The translations under genes were made by a program, and so were the position numbers. A stretch of DNA of 64,000 nt, from NCBI RefSeq assembly GCF_000143535.2, contig NC_037310.1, positions 2,480,001-2,544,000 on the forward strand, in the 5' to 3' direction. Below are positions 34,105-48,323 of this stretch, piece by piece (position 1 is the stretch's first letter; the number at the start of each line of letters is the position of its first letter). Under the pieces are notes generated by a model. The model was not told the DNA's origin, made no database searches, and was given only the letters and a program-made list of their open reading frames with translations. The stretch is from Botrytis cinerea B05.10 (Eukaryota > Ascomycota > Leotiomycetes > Helotiales > Sclerotiniaceae).

Positions 34105-36635
34105 TCAAATCTCTCTCCTAAATCTCCTTGTCCCGGCAGCCGTCTCCGAAGCTGGACTGGGCACTCTCTCCCCATTTTCATCCCACCCACTCGGTTCACT
34201 CCCCAACACAAACTCCATCTTTCCTCCCTCTTCAAAAATATCACTCCACACCACCCAATTCTTATCCCAATCGACACCATTAACCTTCAGACTCTGCACA
34301 TAGTAATTAGAATCCCCATTTCCGTCACCACCTGTACTGGTTATGGTAAGTGTTTTGCGATTGCTAGCTGAAGATCCGTTGGGGCTTAAATCTATAGTTA
34401 TGGATTCGAACCAGGGGGATGTGATTAGGAAGTTCGGAGTCGCGGTGATGGGATAGAGACCGAGCATATTCCAAATGAGCCACGTTTGCATGGCTCCTGC
34501 GTCAGAATTGCCGGGAAGACCAGCCGGAGAGAGGTTGTAGGTTTTGGCTACTTTTCGAGATTGGTAGGTTGAGCGAGATTGGTTATTGATGAAGTTGTAG
34601 AGGTATGGGACATTGAATGTGCTGCGTTTTGTTAGTTGCTTGCTTTAGTGTTTTTGTTTCGAATGTTATAGAACGCGAGATACGTACACTTCATTTGTGC
34701 CATCAAAGATGATACCCCCTGGGTTGTTAGGATTCGCTCCAACGGTAAACATCGTATCCAATCTCTTGTAAAATGTAGCGTCTCCTCCCATATATTCAAT
34801 AATAGTATTCATATCATGAATATCGCCAAAAGAATAATGCCATGAACTGCCCTCATAAAATGGGTCACCCCAGTATCCATTATTGTTTAACGGATCCACA
34901 GCAACAAAGGGCGTTGAAGAGCCTGCTGCTGTACGAGGGACCACAAACCCTGAGTATCCGATAGAGGTTAAATTGGGATTCCAGTGATTTCTCCAATTTC
35001 GTGAGCGAGCTAGATATTTGGCTGCATCTTCTGTGTTTCCCAATCCCTTGGCTACCTGATAAAGCGAAAAATCATTGTATGCATAATCTACTGCTCGAGA
35101 ACCGGCACGACTATACGTCGGAGTAATATAGCCATATTGTTTCCAATCGGGTAAAGCACCTCTTCCTTCCTTTGTTGATGAGTCCGGGGCCATTGGATCA
35201 GGTGGAACGGTGTTGTTAGGTTGGACTTCGGCATCTTTCACCATGGCTGCGTAGCCATCATCCCAATTGATCTGACCTCTTACACCCTTCACATAAGCAT
35301 CGGCAAGAACATTGTCTGCATTGGAACCGCCTTGAGTTCGACCATTATAATTCGAAGAGCGAGCATCTGGCATGTAGCCATCAAAACGCCAGATATCAAT
35401 CAAGGAACGTATATATTCTTCATAAGCAGTGGGTTGGAGAACGTGGAATAAAGCTGTACCACAACGGAACAAATCCCAAAGAGTGAATATGTCTTGATAA
35501 TATGGTTCGGTGGAAGTCCATCCTGGATTTTCTCCTGTTTGGTTTGTTGGAAGAAGACTCATGAAATACATAGACGTATATAGCAATCCAAGGTTGGTCG
35601 CATTGGTAGAAGTAGTTGTGATTCTTGATAAGACTTCATCATTCCAAACGGATTTGGTGTCGGAAACCGCATTTGAAAATGTAGTATCATCTGGGATCTC
35701 ATTGTTGACATTCTGGCACGCCTTTTCCTTGGAAATCCAAGAAATCCCAACTCGTGATGCAACAACAGTTGTGTTGAATGTATAGAGCCCGCCAACAGCA
35801 GTGTTCAAATCAGCCGAAGTGGCTGATTTACTGGGCTGGATGACACTACCAGCACCAGTATTGGCGTAGACATTCGATGCAGAAGGTGTTACGTTAAAAT
35901 AGCCACCTTAATCAATTAGTATATATCAGATATCTTACGATAAAAATTAGACTTACATGAATATATCGTCCAGTCAGGAGATCTATTCCATCCATTGTTG
36001 TAAACACCAGATGCCTCATAATGGCCATCTGAGAATATTTGAAAACTTCCTCCATCATATGCTTGACCCAATCCTTGACCTCTGAAAGATGGCACCACAT
36101 GGCTGACATCAATTAGAATATTGTTCCCGGTGCTAGTGGGAGGAAACGTGTATTGGTATAGTCCGGCGTGCGATGTAGCGGCAAGCTCGACAACAATATT
36201 ATCACTCGTTTGAGCCCGGTAGTAGCCCACGGAGCCTTGGTCAGGAACTGCTCTGCCGACAGTTATACTTGACAAAGGATCGGTGATTGTTCCCACCAAA
36301 GGTAATTGGGCAACCGTTCCATACTTTGGTGCACCTCCAGTACCTTGCTCATGCATCATACTAAAGCCTGAGAAGTTTCCATTAGGAAGATAGCCAGAGT
36401 ATGAGTCGGTACCCTGAACGAGTAGGTCGGGACCAAGCTTGACCATACCCCAAGGTCGAGCAACACCGGGAAAATCGTTTCCTCCATTTTGTGTTCCAGT
36501 ACTTAGGTAGTTAGAGACTGTTTGCATCGAAAGAGTCTTGTGCACTTACAACACATTCACATATTGTGAATAATCGGGTTGGGCTTGGACAATGTCCAAT
36601 ATGAGAAAGAAAAATATCAAAACTAAATTCATCAT
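34105..36635 (-). CDS. GH92 alpha-mannosidase family, secreted
   Basis: Glycoside hydrolase family 92, calcium-dependent exo-alpha-mannosidases acting mostly on alpha-1,2-linked mannose of N-glycans or mannoproteins. Exons 36550-36635, 35957-36501, 34688-35906 and 34105-34621 give 788 aa. A signal peptide (MMNLVLIFFFLILDIVQAQ) precedes DYSQYVNVFTGTQNGGNDFP and GVARPWGM, the GH92 N-domain start. Later motifs include the SRAVDYAYNDFSLYQVAKGL block in the (alpha/alpha)6 barrel. GLPGNSDAGAMQTWLIWNML is the GLPGNDD-type loop carrying the catalytic and Ca-binding acids; here the second acid of the usual NDD reads Ser-Asp (NSD). That change may matter for activity and occurs in some fungal paralogues. 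Length fits the family. The protein probably acts in the wall or medium. Confidence 0.9.
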
Positions 36636-38590
36636 TTGGTGACGCGCTACGAATAGCTTGAAGAGAAGGAGAAAAGACTTTGTGGTTACCTGAAGAGGTT
36701 TTATAAGAACTCCACAACCATAGTGTACATGGTTCTGAGAATGGGATGTTGTGCAGGTTGTTTAAAGAAGGCCACTTGGAAGGCTATGTTTAATGTTGAG
36801 CGCATGGATAAACCAGAAATATGAGACTGCATGCTCTCTTGGAGGGGGGTATATAGCAATTAATGATGCAGTACGACCTAAGACTTCTATAGAATACGTA
36901 ACTTGTGAATGGCAAAAGACAGGAAGGTGATTGGAAGTAATGTTACTCTACCAGTGTGCAACTAGTATATGCTGTAGAAGCAACACGCCAATTTTCTTCT
37001 ATATTTGGCATAGACTAAATTCGAAGCCATCGAACAAGGCATGTTTTAGGGTGCCGATCATATACTCTACCCAATGACATCGTCACTTGATTGTCCATAG
37101 TACGGTGAATCATTTTTAGATGGTCTTAGTATCAAGAACATCGACAACACTCGATAGTAAATGTGAACCTCGACATCTACCACCTGGCCACACGTGCGAA
37201 AGACGCGAGACTTCATTGTAGTATTGGCGATTGTTCTCCTGATGTCTCGATCCAGTTAAATACCAGGATAATTATGGGTCGTGGGGTTAATCGGATAACG
37301 TCTCTCTTTCCGATGCAACACTATCCAACCACGGCAACGAAAAGGACCTCATGGCAGTCTTGAAGATTTCACAGGTGAAAACATTGTTTAAGGAACACTG
37401 CAGAGACATGCATCAAATACTTGGTAGAATTCGGACCCGATCGAAGCATCAACTATGATTTCCAAATCTCAAGTCGTAACGAGATGGTAAGAGGAAAACA
37501 TGTTTGTGACTTCCAGTTGACCTTTTCTCGAGAGTTTTGGCGGGCGGCTATGTCAAATTAGTGTTGTCCGCTTAAAGCCACCTTTGAGGCGAATTTAGCG
37601 CCGTGAGACTATCTTCTTGGGCGTTTAACCTTTATACAGAGCCACAAGCCACAGGTACGAATATCTCCGAAGGTGAGTACTTGTGATGCTGTGTACTTTG
37701 TCCATTCCTCGAAACCACCGCTGCTCAACTCGTCCCGGTGTAAGAGCACGGTTTTTCTTCGTATCTAATGAAGTTGTAATTTTATATTCTTTCCGCCCAT
37801 TGTCCCCTTTGGAAGCAATCTAGCCCTGCGGCGGCAACAGATGAAATTAACGACGTCATTGCTACCCACAATGTACTGCACCTGTTCGTTGCCGATTGCC
37901 GAAAGATTGTAGGTTCTGGAAGCTTTGATAGTGAAAGCAAATTGAGATCGCCAAATCCTTTCGCGAGCCAACCCCATATCGAGGTATACATCGCGTTTAA
38001 GGTCGTTAGGATTGCAAGATGGTCCACTTTCGTTTGTCTTGTCATGATTTGAAGGAGCATATTAGGAAATCTCAATTTCTATGAACTCGAAACATGGGAT
38101 GCACCTATCAATATTGCTGCCTGGTAAGAATCATCATATTATCCCGGGACAACTCGCTACATTTCTTTCCCAGCTTGTTTTGCTCGGTCTGTTTTCTTAC
38201 ATGTGTCATTTCCAATCAAGATTGACCATAGAAAAGTACCTGTCGTATTAGACTCAAGCTAGATTTCGTCCTCGTCATTCGCGCAGCTAGTGGATATCCC
38301 TGATTTGGGTAATGAGATAAATGGCATCTTCGCGTTAGAAGGGTGGTATTAATCAGATAATTATCTATTAGGAACAAATATTTCCAATAAACAAATGCAG
38401 ATATTGTGATTCTATCTTTTCTTTATAGTTCCTCAATAATGTATGAACAAGCTTTAAGGGGATTTTTATGCAACGTGTATGCTTCAAACCATTCTAGTAG
38501 AAACTAAAATGAAAGTATGAACACAAATGATTGAATTGAGATGTTTCAAATTTATGAAATCGCAATAATGGCGGTGAAAAATATGGCATC
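36636..38590. other. Intergenic region, no gene seen
   Basis: Upstream of the GH92 gene and downstream of the STE6-like gene. A TATATA element at 36850-36855 lies about 215 bp upstream of the GH92 start on its strand. Minus-strand frames at 37765-38075 overlap each other and show no domain. No relic recognised. Confidence 0.45.
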
Positions 38591-41500
38591 TCAATGATTG
38601 TTTTGCCGCAGCCAAGTATCTCTCCTTCTTGCATCTCGAATCGGCGTGTCTCTTCCAGTATGGAATTCTACCTCATCGTAACCAGGAATTCTAATACCCA
38701 ACCCACCTTTGTGAGCATCGCTACTAGCGTTACTACTAGCCTCTCCAGCATCATTCTCTTCCTTCAGCACCACTTTATCCCCCGAATCATCTCTAACTAA
38801 AGTCCTGAATTTCCCCTCGACTTTATTCTTCAACTCATCGAAACCACCACTCTCAACTATCTCTCCCTCTTCCATCACCACGACTCGTCCCGCTATCTTC
38901 ATCATTTCAGCCGTATGACTAACAACCAGCGTGGCCATTCCTTCTCTCTTCTTCAACTTCTGCACAGTCTCTCTTATCACCTCTGCACTACCACCATCTA
39001 ATCCACTCGTCGCTTCATCTAATATCAATAAAGTTGGTTTTCTGACCAGTGCTCTTGATATCACAATTCTCTGGGCCTGTCCTCCCGATAACTCTTGTCC
39101 TCCATCTCCTACCATAGTATCATAACCTTGTGGAAGCGATGTGATAAATTCATGGATCCCAGCATCTTTTGCTGATGCAATAGCAGATGGAAGACTAGCA
39201 CAAGGAGAAGATTCTGGGAGACCATAAATGATGTTATGGAGAATGGTAGCTGGAAATAGAATCGGTATTTGTGGAACGAGTGAGAGAGAAGCCCGGAGAG
39301 ACGGAATGTGACAGTTACTTATGGAGACGCGATTGAATGTCAACGGTGGAGGTGTTGAAGTATCTGGCGGATAGAGACCAATGAGCAGAGCAGCTATTGT
39401 AGATTTTCCGGAGCCGGAGGGTCCGACAAGTGCAGTTGTTGAGTTAGGAATCAGGGAAAGAGAAAAGGATGATATCGTTCGTTTTTCAGGACGAGTAGGG
39501 TATGTGAATGAAAGACGGTTGAATTTGATTGGAAAGATTGTCGAAAGCCGTTCGGTTCCTTTATTTTCGTGGGAGGAAGATGAATCGAGATTGGCTAATG
39601 CAAGCATATGCGTAGCTGTAACGCGAGAAGAGTTGATTTGTGGTATCATGGCCAGCATATTCGTACTATTAGAAATACCAAATAATAGAAGATTGACAGT
39701 CTGTAGTGCAGTCGCGATACTGATCTCTCTCTTGGTAATGAGAACCGTGGCATAATAAAAGATAGTTGCAGTGATGAAGAATGACATCGCATCTGTCAAT
39801 CCCCACAGCAATCCCGAGTAGTTTGCTCGTATTAGTCCAACTTTATAAAGTTCTTCTGTAGCTTTGGTGTGTTTTGTCTCAAAGTAAGTTTCCAGAGTAA
39901 AAGCCCGAACCACTTTGATGTTGGAGAACGTCTCTGAAAATATGCCAGTGGTCATTTCAGAGGCGTAGTTGCACTTGTTTTCCCATTTTCCACTCACGCG
40001 ATTGAACGTTTTGGTGACAGCGTATATAACTGGCCCAGTTGCCATCGAGACTAATGTCAGTTTCCATGTATTCACGAAAGCCCAAATGATTGATATCAAT
40101 AGCATAAAAAATGCTGTGAATACAATACCAGCAAAGCGGCCAACGAGATTACGCATTTCCTCAGAGTTCCTATCCAAAACTTCGTTCAACCGGCTAGGTG
40201 AATTCCTGGATTCCTCAAACCATGACTTCGGTTGTGCGAGAATCTTCTTTAGTGCTTCTACACGCAGAGCACTAACCCAAGCTTGTCCAGCACGTTCCAA
40301 AGCATAATGCGAAAAGAAACAAGATATGCCATCAATGATGGCGATTCCGAGTAAGACAAGTGACCATTTTAAAGCATTCGAGTTGCGGTTCTCCTTTTGG
40401 TAAAAAGTGTCAAGAAGTTTGGTATATATTATAGCAAAAGCTGGGGTTGATACTGCCACAATAAATGCTGCGGCAAATGCAACCGAAAGGATTGTGCGTT
40501 CCTTCTTGTTCAGCATGGGCCAAACAGTCTTTAAGATCTTAGTTAAAGTATCGGGTTTGAGATGACCCGTTTCGTTCTTCTCTTCAGAATCGCCCGCATT
40601 ATCAGCAGAGTCATCTGAGTGTTCCAACAAAGAATCCATAGGCGCGACTTTAGAGTCTCGATTCTTTTCGATTGATACCAAGCTGAGAGGGCTTTGAATC
40701 AGAGGTTTTCTATCAAAGCTTGGCTTGTCTGAGGGATGTTCTGGGATCGATTGGAATCCTGCGTCTTGATACCTTGGTGGCCTGATAGGATGTATAGACT
40801 GCCTACTAGCCGACTCTTGGAACTTCTGAAACTGTGAGGTAGGTCTTTGCAAATCATCAAACCTTGAACGTGAACTGTCAATTCCAGATGTCCAAATGTT
40901 ATCTGATTGTAGGTCATTGGCATAAGCTATTGAAGCATATCCAAGAGATAATCGTCTGTTTGATATATCCAAGGACCTACGATTTGCTGCATTTGGACCA
41001 TAGATTGTAGACTTGGTAGAGAAACGAGGTTTCAATTCTTGAACAAAGTCTTCAAAGCTTCCAGTTAATGGTGTTCCAGGGTCCGAGTTTCTTCTGATGT
41101 TGGACAAGTCTGTCGACTGTTCAACGGGCAATCCCGGGAGTTGCGAAAATGTAGCGAAAGTACCGTTTGCTTTCGCAGAAAGCTTCCTACGATATCCTTC
41201 CTGGACAACCTTACTCTGATCCATAACGTAAACGTAGTCATCATCCAATATCTGGGAAATATCATGAGTCACAATAATTGTCGTTTTTCCTTTCCTCCAT
41301 TCTCGAATATTATCCATGATTTTGAGTCGGTTGGTCAGATCAAGAGCACTAGTTCCTTCGTCAAGAATCAAGATTGGTGCATCTCGTAATCTAGCTCGTG
41401 CCAATGCAACACGTTGTTTTTGTCCACCACTCAGTTGTCTCTCCTTAGAGCCAATCATAGTATCAAGTCCATCAGGAAGATCGGCAATTACTTGTTCTAG

Positions 41501-43165
41501 ATTGGCTGTAGAACAGGCGTCTATGATATCAGCTTCATTTTTTATTCCTTCCTTGCCAAATTCTATGTTTTTCCTAACCGTCTCGTTGAATACCACACTC
41601 TGCTGCAGTACGAGAGTGATGTTGCGTCTCAGCCAATCGGTATCGAGATCCTGTATACGTTGGCCATCTATCAAGATACTTCCCTCCTGTGGCTCGTAAA
41701 ATTTGAGCAACAAGTTTCCCAATGTACTCTTTCCAGAACCACTTTTACCAACTACAAAAGTAGTCTCGCCAGCAGGAAAGAAGAATGTTGTTTTTATAAG
41801 AGCATTGTGCTGTCGATTGGAAGGATATCCAAATGTAACCTGATCATGATTAGTCTTGATGGTTTATCGTGGCCATCTCTACTTACATTATTGACTTCTA
41901 TATCACCGTTGCAGGTTTTAGGTACCATTAACCCTTCTGGGTGTTTTGCAACTCCTCCTCTATCCACTTGGTTCATGATAGACTTGAGAGTCGCTCCAGC
42001 GGACATTCCTTTTGCTAAGACAAGCCATTGTGGTAAAACGACTTCTATAGCCATCATCCCAGTCAAACAAGCATAGAAAGTTGTAAGAACCTTTCCGGCA
42101 TCTAGTCCATGATCGACTAACGTGAGACCATACCCAAAGCCTTGAACAAAGATGGCCACCATGACAAATTTGGTAATCCCAAATTGAAATGCATTTGACC
42201 TGGCTTGGATCATGTAATGAACTGTTGATTTTTTGATTACTAAGAAGTATTGCCAAACTTCCTGGTCCTGTCCGTTGAATGCTTTGACAGTATCGATGGC
42301 TGTAATGGCTGTATTTGTAAATTTCGAAGCTTGCGATAGCTCTCTTTTCTGGGCTTCGATGGCTGGGCCCATGTTTCTAGAAATTAGATAAAGTATTCCA
42401 CCGGCAATTGGAAATGTCGCTATAATGACAAGAGTCAGATTCCAAGAGTAAAAGAAGGCAGTCCCAAGAGCTGCACATGCGCTAGCAGTCTCAAACAGGA
42501 GAAACCCAAGAGGCTGGGATGTGGATAATTGGAGCTCTCGAATTTGTCTATTGTTCAATCAGTATGTTTTCATTTCGACCATAAATGGATTCCACACACG
42601 TTTCAATTCGAATTAATAATGATCCAATGCCATCTCTACGCAGATCAAACCATTCCAAATCCTTCTCCAACATGCCGGCAAACATTTTCTCGCGCACGCT
42701 TCTAGCCTGGAGCTCTCCAAATACCATCCACGAACACAGAAACAAGCCTTCGAACAACCATACTGCGCCCCCAAGAACAGTTATAGCTATGCACCATTTC
42801 GAGACATGTTGTAAGGTCTCTTGTGCGGTGAGAACACCGGACCCAAAATTTGTAAGAGTACCAAAGATATTTCCGTAAAATATTGCCGATATAGGTTTTA
42901 GAACGCCGCTAATGATTGCAAATACTATACATGGAACTATGGTAGATATGTGCTTTTTTGTTGTGAATGTGAATAGGGATTTGAAAGATGATTTGATTTC
43001 TTCATCGGCGTGGTAGTCATTGATATTTCGCAATTCGATGGACGAATTCTGATCATCATCTGGCAATCGGATGCGTGAGGTAGAAGTAGAATGACTGTAT
43101 TTTTTGTGACTCTTCGAGCCTTTGCTTTTCAATATTGTCATTGAAACAGATTTTGCGTGCGACAA
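38591..43165 (-). CDS. STE6-type ABC exporter (ABCB full transporter, a-factor-like pheromone export)
   Basis: Full-size ABCB transporter with TMD-NBD-TMD-NBD order. Its closest type is the fungal Ste6 exporter of farnesylated mating pheromone, at the plasma membrane. Exons 42600-43165, 41887-42547 and 38591-41839 give 1491 aa from the first Met; a second Met at 43141 would give 1483. NBD1 has GKSGSGKST, LSGGQKQR and LILDEGTSALD. NBD2 has GPSGSGKST, LSGGQAQR and LLILDEATSGLD. A linker of about 250 residues, rich in Ser, Arg and acidic residues, separates the halves. Introns lie in TMD1 and just before NBD1, and both junctions keep frame (ET|QIRELQL and NN|VTFGYP). All catalytic motifs appear intact in both NBDs. 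A multidrug role cannot be excluded. Confidence 0.88.
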
Positions 43166-45553
43166 ATGGTGTCGAAAATCTCAGAGAAATTCGTGCAGCA
43201 TGGACAGAAGACATCAAGCAACATTGCAACTAGCATGATCCCAAGTCATGCAATTGTAATCAGACCAACATTATTTCGGGTCGAGGATCAATTCTGGTGC
43301 TTCCCCTTAGTATTGTTGTTTAAGCGAAGCGTGAAGAACAATACGAAGATTATTGAAAAAGATAACCTTTGAGAAAAACATTGTTCTAGAAGTATCTACT
43401 TATTATTTTCTGGAAGTCTAGGAGACTAGAGATCTAGGCATCGTATGTTAACAAATGTATCCATGATACCAACCATGACAATGACGTAGCAGCAGCTCGC
43501 AATATAGACAAATATGAAGAAATCTGAATTCCCAAAGCCTTGCTCTAGAAGCATTGAGTTTTTCTCAGAACAAAGCGACAATGGAACTTCAAAAACATGG
43601 AAGGTTGTTGCAATAGGGTATCATTGCTGAGAATTTCAGATCGTTCTAAATTGTTTGAAGATTCTCGAACATGCAGTCAATTGAGTTTTTGACTATCAGA
43701 GTCATTTTTCAAAAGACTTGAACAATGATTGAGGTGATCTTCCAGGATCGAATCTTGTTAGTGCATCTCATTTTACGTCGGAGGATTGATACTCGCCATT
43801 GCCAGTATAAGCGACAGACGTGCAGTGATATAACCGGCATAGAGTGTGTAGTGAGCCTCAGAGTTCTAGGAAATTATCTCTCGAACTCAGTTCGAGCATC
43901 TTTGCCTTAACCTTCTCCTTTTATTACATTTGTCCCAGACTCAGAGAAGTCTTTGCCAAGTCTTTCCTTTCTACGCATATCAATGGCATATATAGCTGAT
44001 GCGACCCTTTGGTTTGTTCGAGGCTTCAGAATTAAATAAGAGAAACAGCATCTGGGCGAATGATTTTGACGCTACGCGGAGATACTACTGTTTTCGACTC
44101 TGCTTTCTTTGCCGCACTTCCTTGGATAATCATTACAGATTCGATGAAGATGTATTTCCGGATCCACTACTCGAAGGAAACACAATCCTTTGTGGCCACC
44201 TCGAGCTAATGCTGTGTGGAATTCGAAGGGGACTAGGACCACTTTTGCGCTAGACTATTTGATGAACTCTGATTAGTCGTAGGTCTTTTGACTTGATTGC
44301 CTGCAACCCAGAAGTTTTAATCCCCGGCTTGAGATTGAAATTTGTAGTTACAAAAATCGGCCTGGGCGTTACGTTCGAAAGCGAATCGTTACTATTCTCC
44401 GGGGCGTATATTGATGCATTCTGAGCTGTAAAGTGTGTTTCTGGTCAGAGGTTGATGATGTTGGCGATGTTGGCGAGATTGGCTGCAATGCAAGGGTTTG
44501 AGAGCGTTGGTGAAGGTCACGAGATCAATTGGCAACCGAGGCTTAATACACGCACATGCACATCATGCACACTTCAGCTATCAATTTGATCCTTATCTCC
44601 TCGTACCAATACCTGGTACTTACCATCGAATCTTATGATATGACTTGGATTCCAAGTGTCAAGTTACCTCCATACGATCTCCCAATCCTGTTCCTTTACG
44701 AGGACGCCATCGCTCACTTTCTCAGATATGAGGAACATTCAGCTTGCGTGGAACTCACACTTTGATATATCAAACCGACGTGAGGAATCTACGTGCTAGT
44801 AAAGATTACATGGATTGCAGTACATTCATTTCAGTATCCTATCAACTCAATTCTATTACGCTAGAGTTATGCACATGTACAAATACATTGCAGGAATGAG
44901 TTCTTCATATTTACCATTTTAGCCTAACAACCCCCCATTCTCGCAGATGGTGGGTGACTTTGCAAGAGATATTGGTATCAATCAACCATGTCCGAGTTGC
45001 GATACAGATATGTCAAGGAGTCACTACGGTTGCAGCCGGTCAGGGGGTTAAATCAACGACCTGCCAAATCTAACAGTCTATTATCAAGAACAGGTTCCCC
45101 GAGCTCCACTGGAATGAGACTCGAGCTTATCCATGAATGCTTAATCCCCCGCATTATCTATTGGACAGGCATTATCAATACAGCAGCAAGTTTGATTGAC
45201 TTCCTAAGATTCAAGCGAAACTATAGGTTGTACAAAATCTTGTCAGGGGATACAATCGGGTGATGACACTGAAGAAGAAATTGATCAGCGAACCCCTCGT
45301 TACATTGAGGTACAAGCGATGCTATCATGGTTGAAAATTACCACGCGCGAGTACTTCATCGGTCCAAACTTCCGTTAGAATCTTCAATCAAATGTTTTTC
45401 TGCAAGGTCAAACGACGGCACGTGTAACAACGATGCTACTACACGAGCCACACCGATACGATTATTGTTTTTGGATGATATATTATCTACCTGCTATCAT
45501 CCTTTTACTTATGTTTCTTTTCTTGCTACACTTTCGCTCCTTGGTTATTGATC
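43166..45553. other. Divergent intergenic region, no gene seen
   Basis: 2.4 kb between the starts of the STE6-like gene (-) and the ceramidase gene (+). Small plus-strand frames at 43725-43910, 43999-44253, 44556-44765, 44988-45263 and 45327-45551 lack motifs. No repeats of note. Confidence 0.45.
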
Positions 45554-48206
45554 ATGTCGAGGTTTGAATATTCACAGGTCCCGGTGGACGAAAAACTGGA
45601 GAATGAACGACCAGAAACTCCTCGCAAAAGATCTCTAGCAAGTGCAGTCTTCTTGGCATTAGCTGGGGTTGTTTTGTTTACTGCATTTACTGCATTAGTT
45701 GTGGGACTTACAAAAATTGAAGACGTTCAGCCAAAACACAAGTCTTCTAATACCAATTCCGGATGGGCAAACAATCATGAACACGAAACTCGAGCAACGG
45801 GTGACCCATATCTCATTGGAGTCGGCAAGGCCGATATTACTGGGTAAGGCTTGAGCTCTTTTCCTACATCTTCCTGTTTTACTGATGACATTCAATAGTC
45901 CTGTTGTTGAAATAAACTTTATGGGCTATGCTAGTCTCCCACAAGTCGGAACAGGGTTGCGTCAACGAATTTACTCCCGAGCCTTTATTGTCGGTGATGT
46001 AAACACCCCTGCCAATAGATTTGTCTACCTAGTTCTCGACACAGCATCTGGGGACACTGCAATCAGGTATGGCATTCTTCAAGGATTAGCCGCTTTGGGG
46101 CCGGCATATGCAGTCTACGGGCAAAACAATATTGCCGTCACGGGAACACATCAACATTCCGGTCCCGGAGCATACTACAATTATCTTTTACCACAAGTCA
46201 CTTCATTAGGTTTTGATAAGCAAAGCTACCAAGCAATTGTCGATGGCGCAGTTCTGTCAATCAAAAGAGCTCATGATTCGCTCACCACTGGATATCTAAC
46301 CACCGGAGACACAAATATCACAGATGCAAATATCAATCGCAGTCTTTATGCATATCTTGCCAACCCTGCAGCGGAAAGGGCATTATATACGGACAATGTT
46401 GACAAGACTTTGTCCATGCTTCGATTCCAGCGGGCTTCAGATGGATTGAATATTGGTGTTTTGACATGGTTCAGTGTTCATGGCACTTCCATGTTGGAAA
46501 ATAACACACACGTCACTGGTAAGTTATTCAAACACCCTTGGGGATTGAAAGATACGTCTACTGACTAAGCACTATAAATTCAGGTGACAACAAAGGAGTA
46601 GCAGCTTATCTTTTCGAGAAAGCAGCCTTAGCAGACCCTAAAGCGGCTCCAGGTTTCGTCGCCGGTTTCTCACAATCAAGCGTCGGAGACACCTCACCAA
46701 ACGTTCTTGGCGCCTGGTGTGACGATGGTTCTGGCCAACAATGTACTCTGGAGAACAGTACTTGTGCCGGTATCTCCGAGACATGTCATGGAAGAGGCCC
46801 AGCTTTCCAAGCATTGGATTTGGGAACTCAGAGTTGTTATATCATTGGGCAGAGACAGTATAATGGAGCTCAAGCTCTTTATGTAAGTCTTCTCTTCCCT
46901 TCGTGAAGAGTGATTTAATCAAATTCTGATTTGTGTAGAACACGTTGGATTCAGTCGGTACTCCTATCGTGGGAGGGAGTGTCAAATCATTCCATTTCTT
47001 CCAAGATATGCAGTACTATGACTTTCCTCTCGCAAATGGATCGATTGTCCAAACATGTCCTGCAGCATTGGGATATTCGTTTGCAGCTGGTACAACCGAT
47101 GGACCAGGTGCCTTTGACTTTGTACAAAATGATCCAGGTACACCCTCAAATCCTCTCTGGAGTCTGGTATCTGGTCTTCTCCGAGTGCCAACCGCTCAAC
47201 AGGTATGCTCTCAGTCATGTGAACGTTGCTTATTCTAGATCCAGTATTAATTTTCTCTAGGTTGCTTGTCAATATCCCAAGCCTGTTCTCCTAGATGTAG
47301 GTGAGATGTCAAGCCCTTATGCTTGGACTCCCAATATCGGTACGTCATTCTTTCCTGAGCCTTCTGAAAATTTACCTCAAACCACTTTCTCACCCCCATC
47401 TTCCTCACATCATCAAACTTACCCTCCCCCGCTAATTCGCTCAAGTCGACGTGCAACTCCTTCGCGTCGGACAACTAATCATGATCATCTCCCCCTCCGA
47501 AGCAACCACCATGTCCGGACGACGCTGGAAATCCGCCATCTCGGCCGCAGCCGTATCATCCAAAATAACCAGCGCCACCCCCAAAGTAGTTCTCGGCGGT
47601 CCCGCAAACACGTACGCCCACTACCTCGCCACCCCCGAAGAATATTCCATTCAGCGCTACGAAGGCGCTTCGACTTTATTCGGCCAACATGAATTAGACG
47701 CTTACATCCATCTCACCACATCCGCCATCGGATATCTCTCCGCTACCAATAGCAGTCAGCCTGCCCCGGGACCCAGTCCACCAAACAATGTCAATTCGAG
47801 TTTAAGTTTCATAACCGGAGTAGCATATGATAGTGGATCATTTGGAAGCGTATCCGTACAACCAGCTGCATCTTACAAGATCGGATCTGTAGTAAACACA
47901 ACATTTGTAGGCGCTAATCCTCGCAATAATTTAAGATTGGAAGGTACATTTACGGCGGTTGAACAATTGGGCTCGAATGGTAATTGGACAACGGTGAGAA
48001 ATGATAATGATTGGTATTTGGTGTATACGTGGACGAGAGTTAATGGCTTGACGGGTACTAGTAGTGTGGTCGTGAGTTGGGAGACGGGAACTGGAGATGG
48101 AACGAAGGCGGGTACCTATAGGGTTAGGTATAACGGGGATTCAAAGAGTGTTTTGGGCAATATTAGTGCCTTCACGGCGGTCAGTAATAGTTTTACCTTG
48201 AGTTGA
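45554..48206 (+). CDS. Neutral ceramidase, signal-anchored
   Basis: Hydrolyses ceramide to sphingoid base and fatty acid at neutral to alkaline pH. Exons 45554-45843, 45899-46518, 46584-46882, 46939-47202, 47261-47339 and 47446-48206 give 770 aa. GVGKADITGPVVEINFMGYA is the family N-terminal motif (spliced at G|P). GTHQHSGPGAYYNYLLP (about residue 178) carries zinc-binding His. SQSSVGDTSPNVLGAWC (about residue 333) contains the catalytic Ser. The C-terminal 170 residues form the Ig-like domain. The N-terminus is not a cleaved signal peptide: about 28 polar residues precede a hydrophobic helix (VFLALAGVVLFTAFTALVVGL), so type II membrane topology is predicted. The last acceptor is AAG. It converges on Hgh1, with 117 bp between the stops. 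Confidence 0.92.
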
Positions 48207-48323
48207 GAGTGGTTTAGAGGAAAGGCATAATGGGGCGAAGGGGGGGGTGTATGCGGATGAAATGTGAAATTTCATCGGTATGAGAAATGAGGAAATGAGC
48301 TTTTTACATTCAGTACTTTAAAT

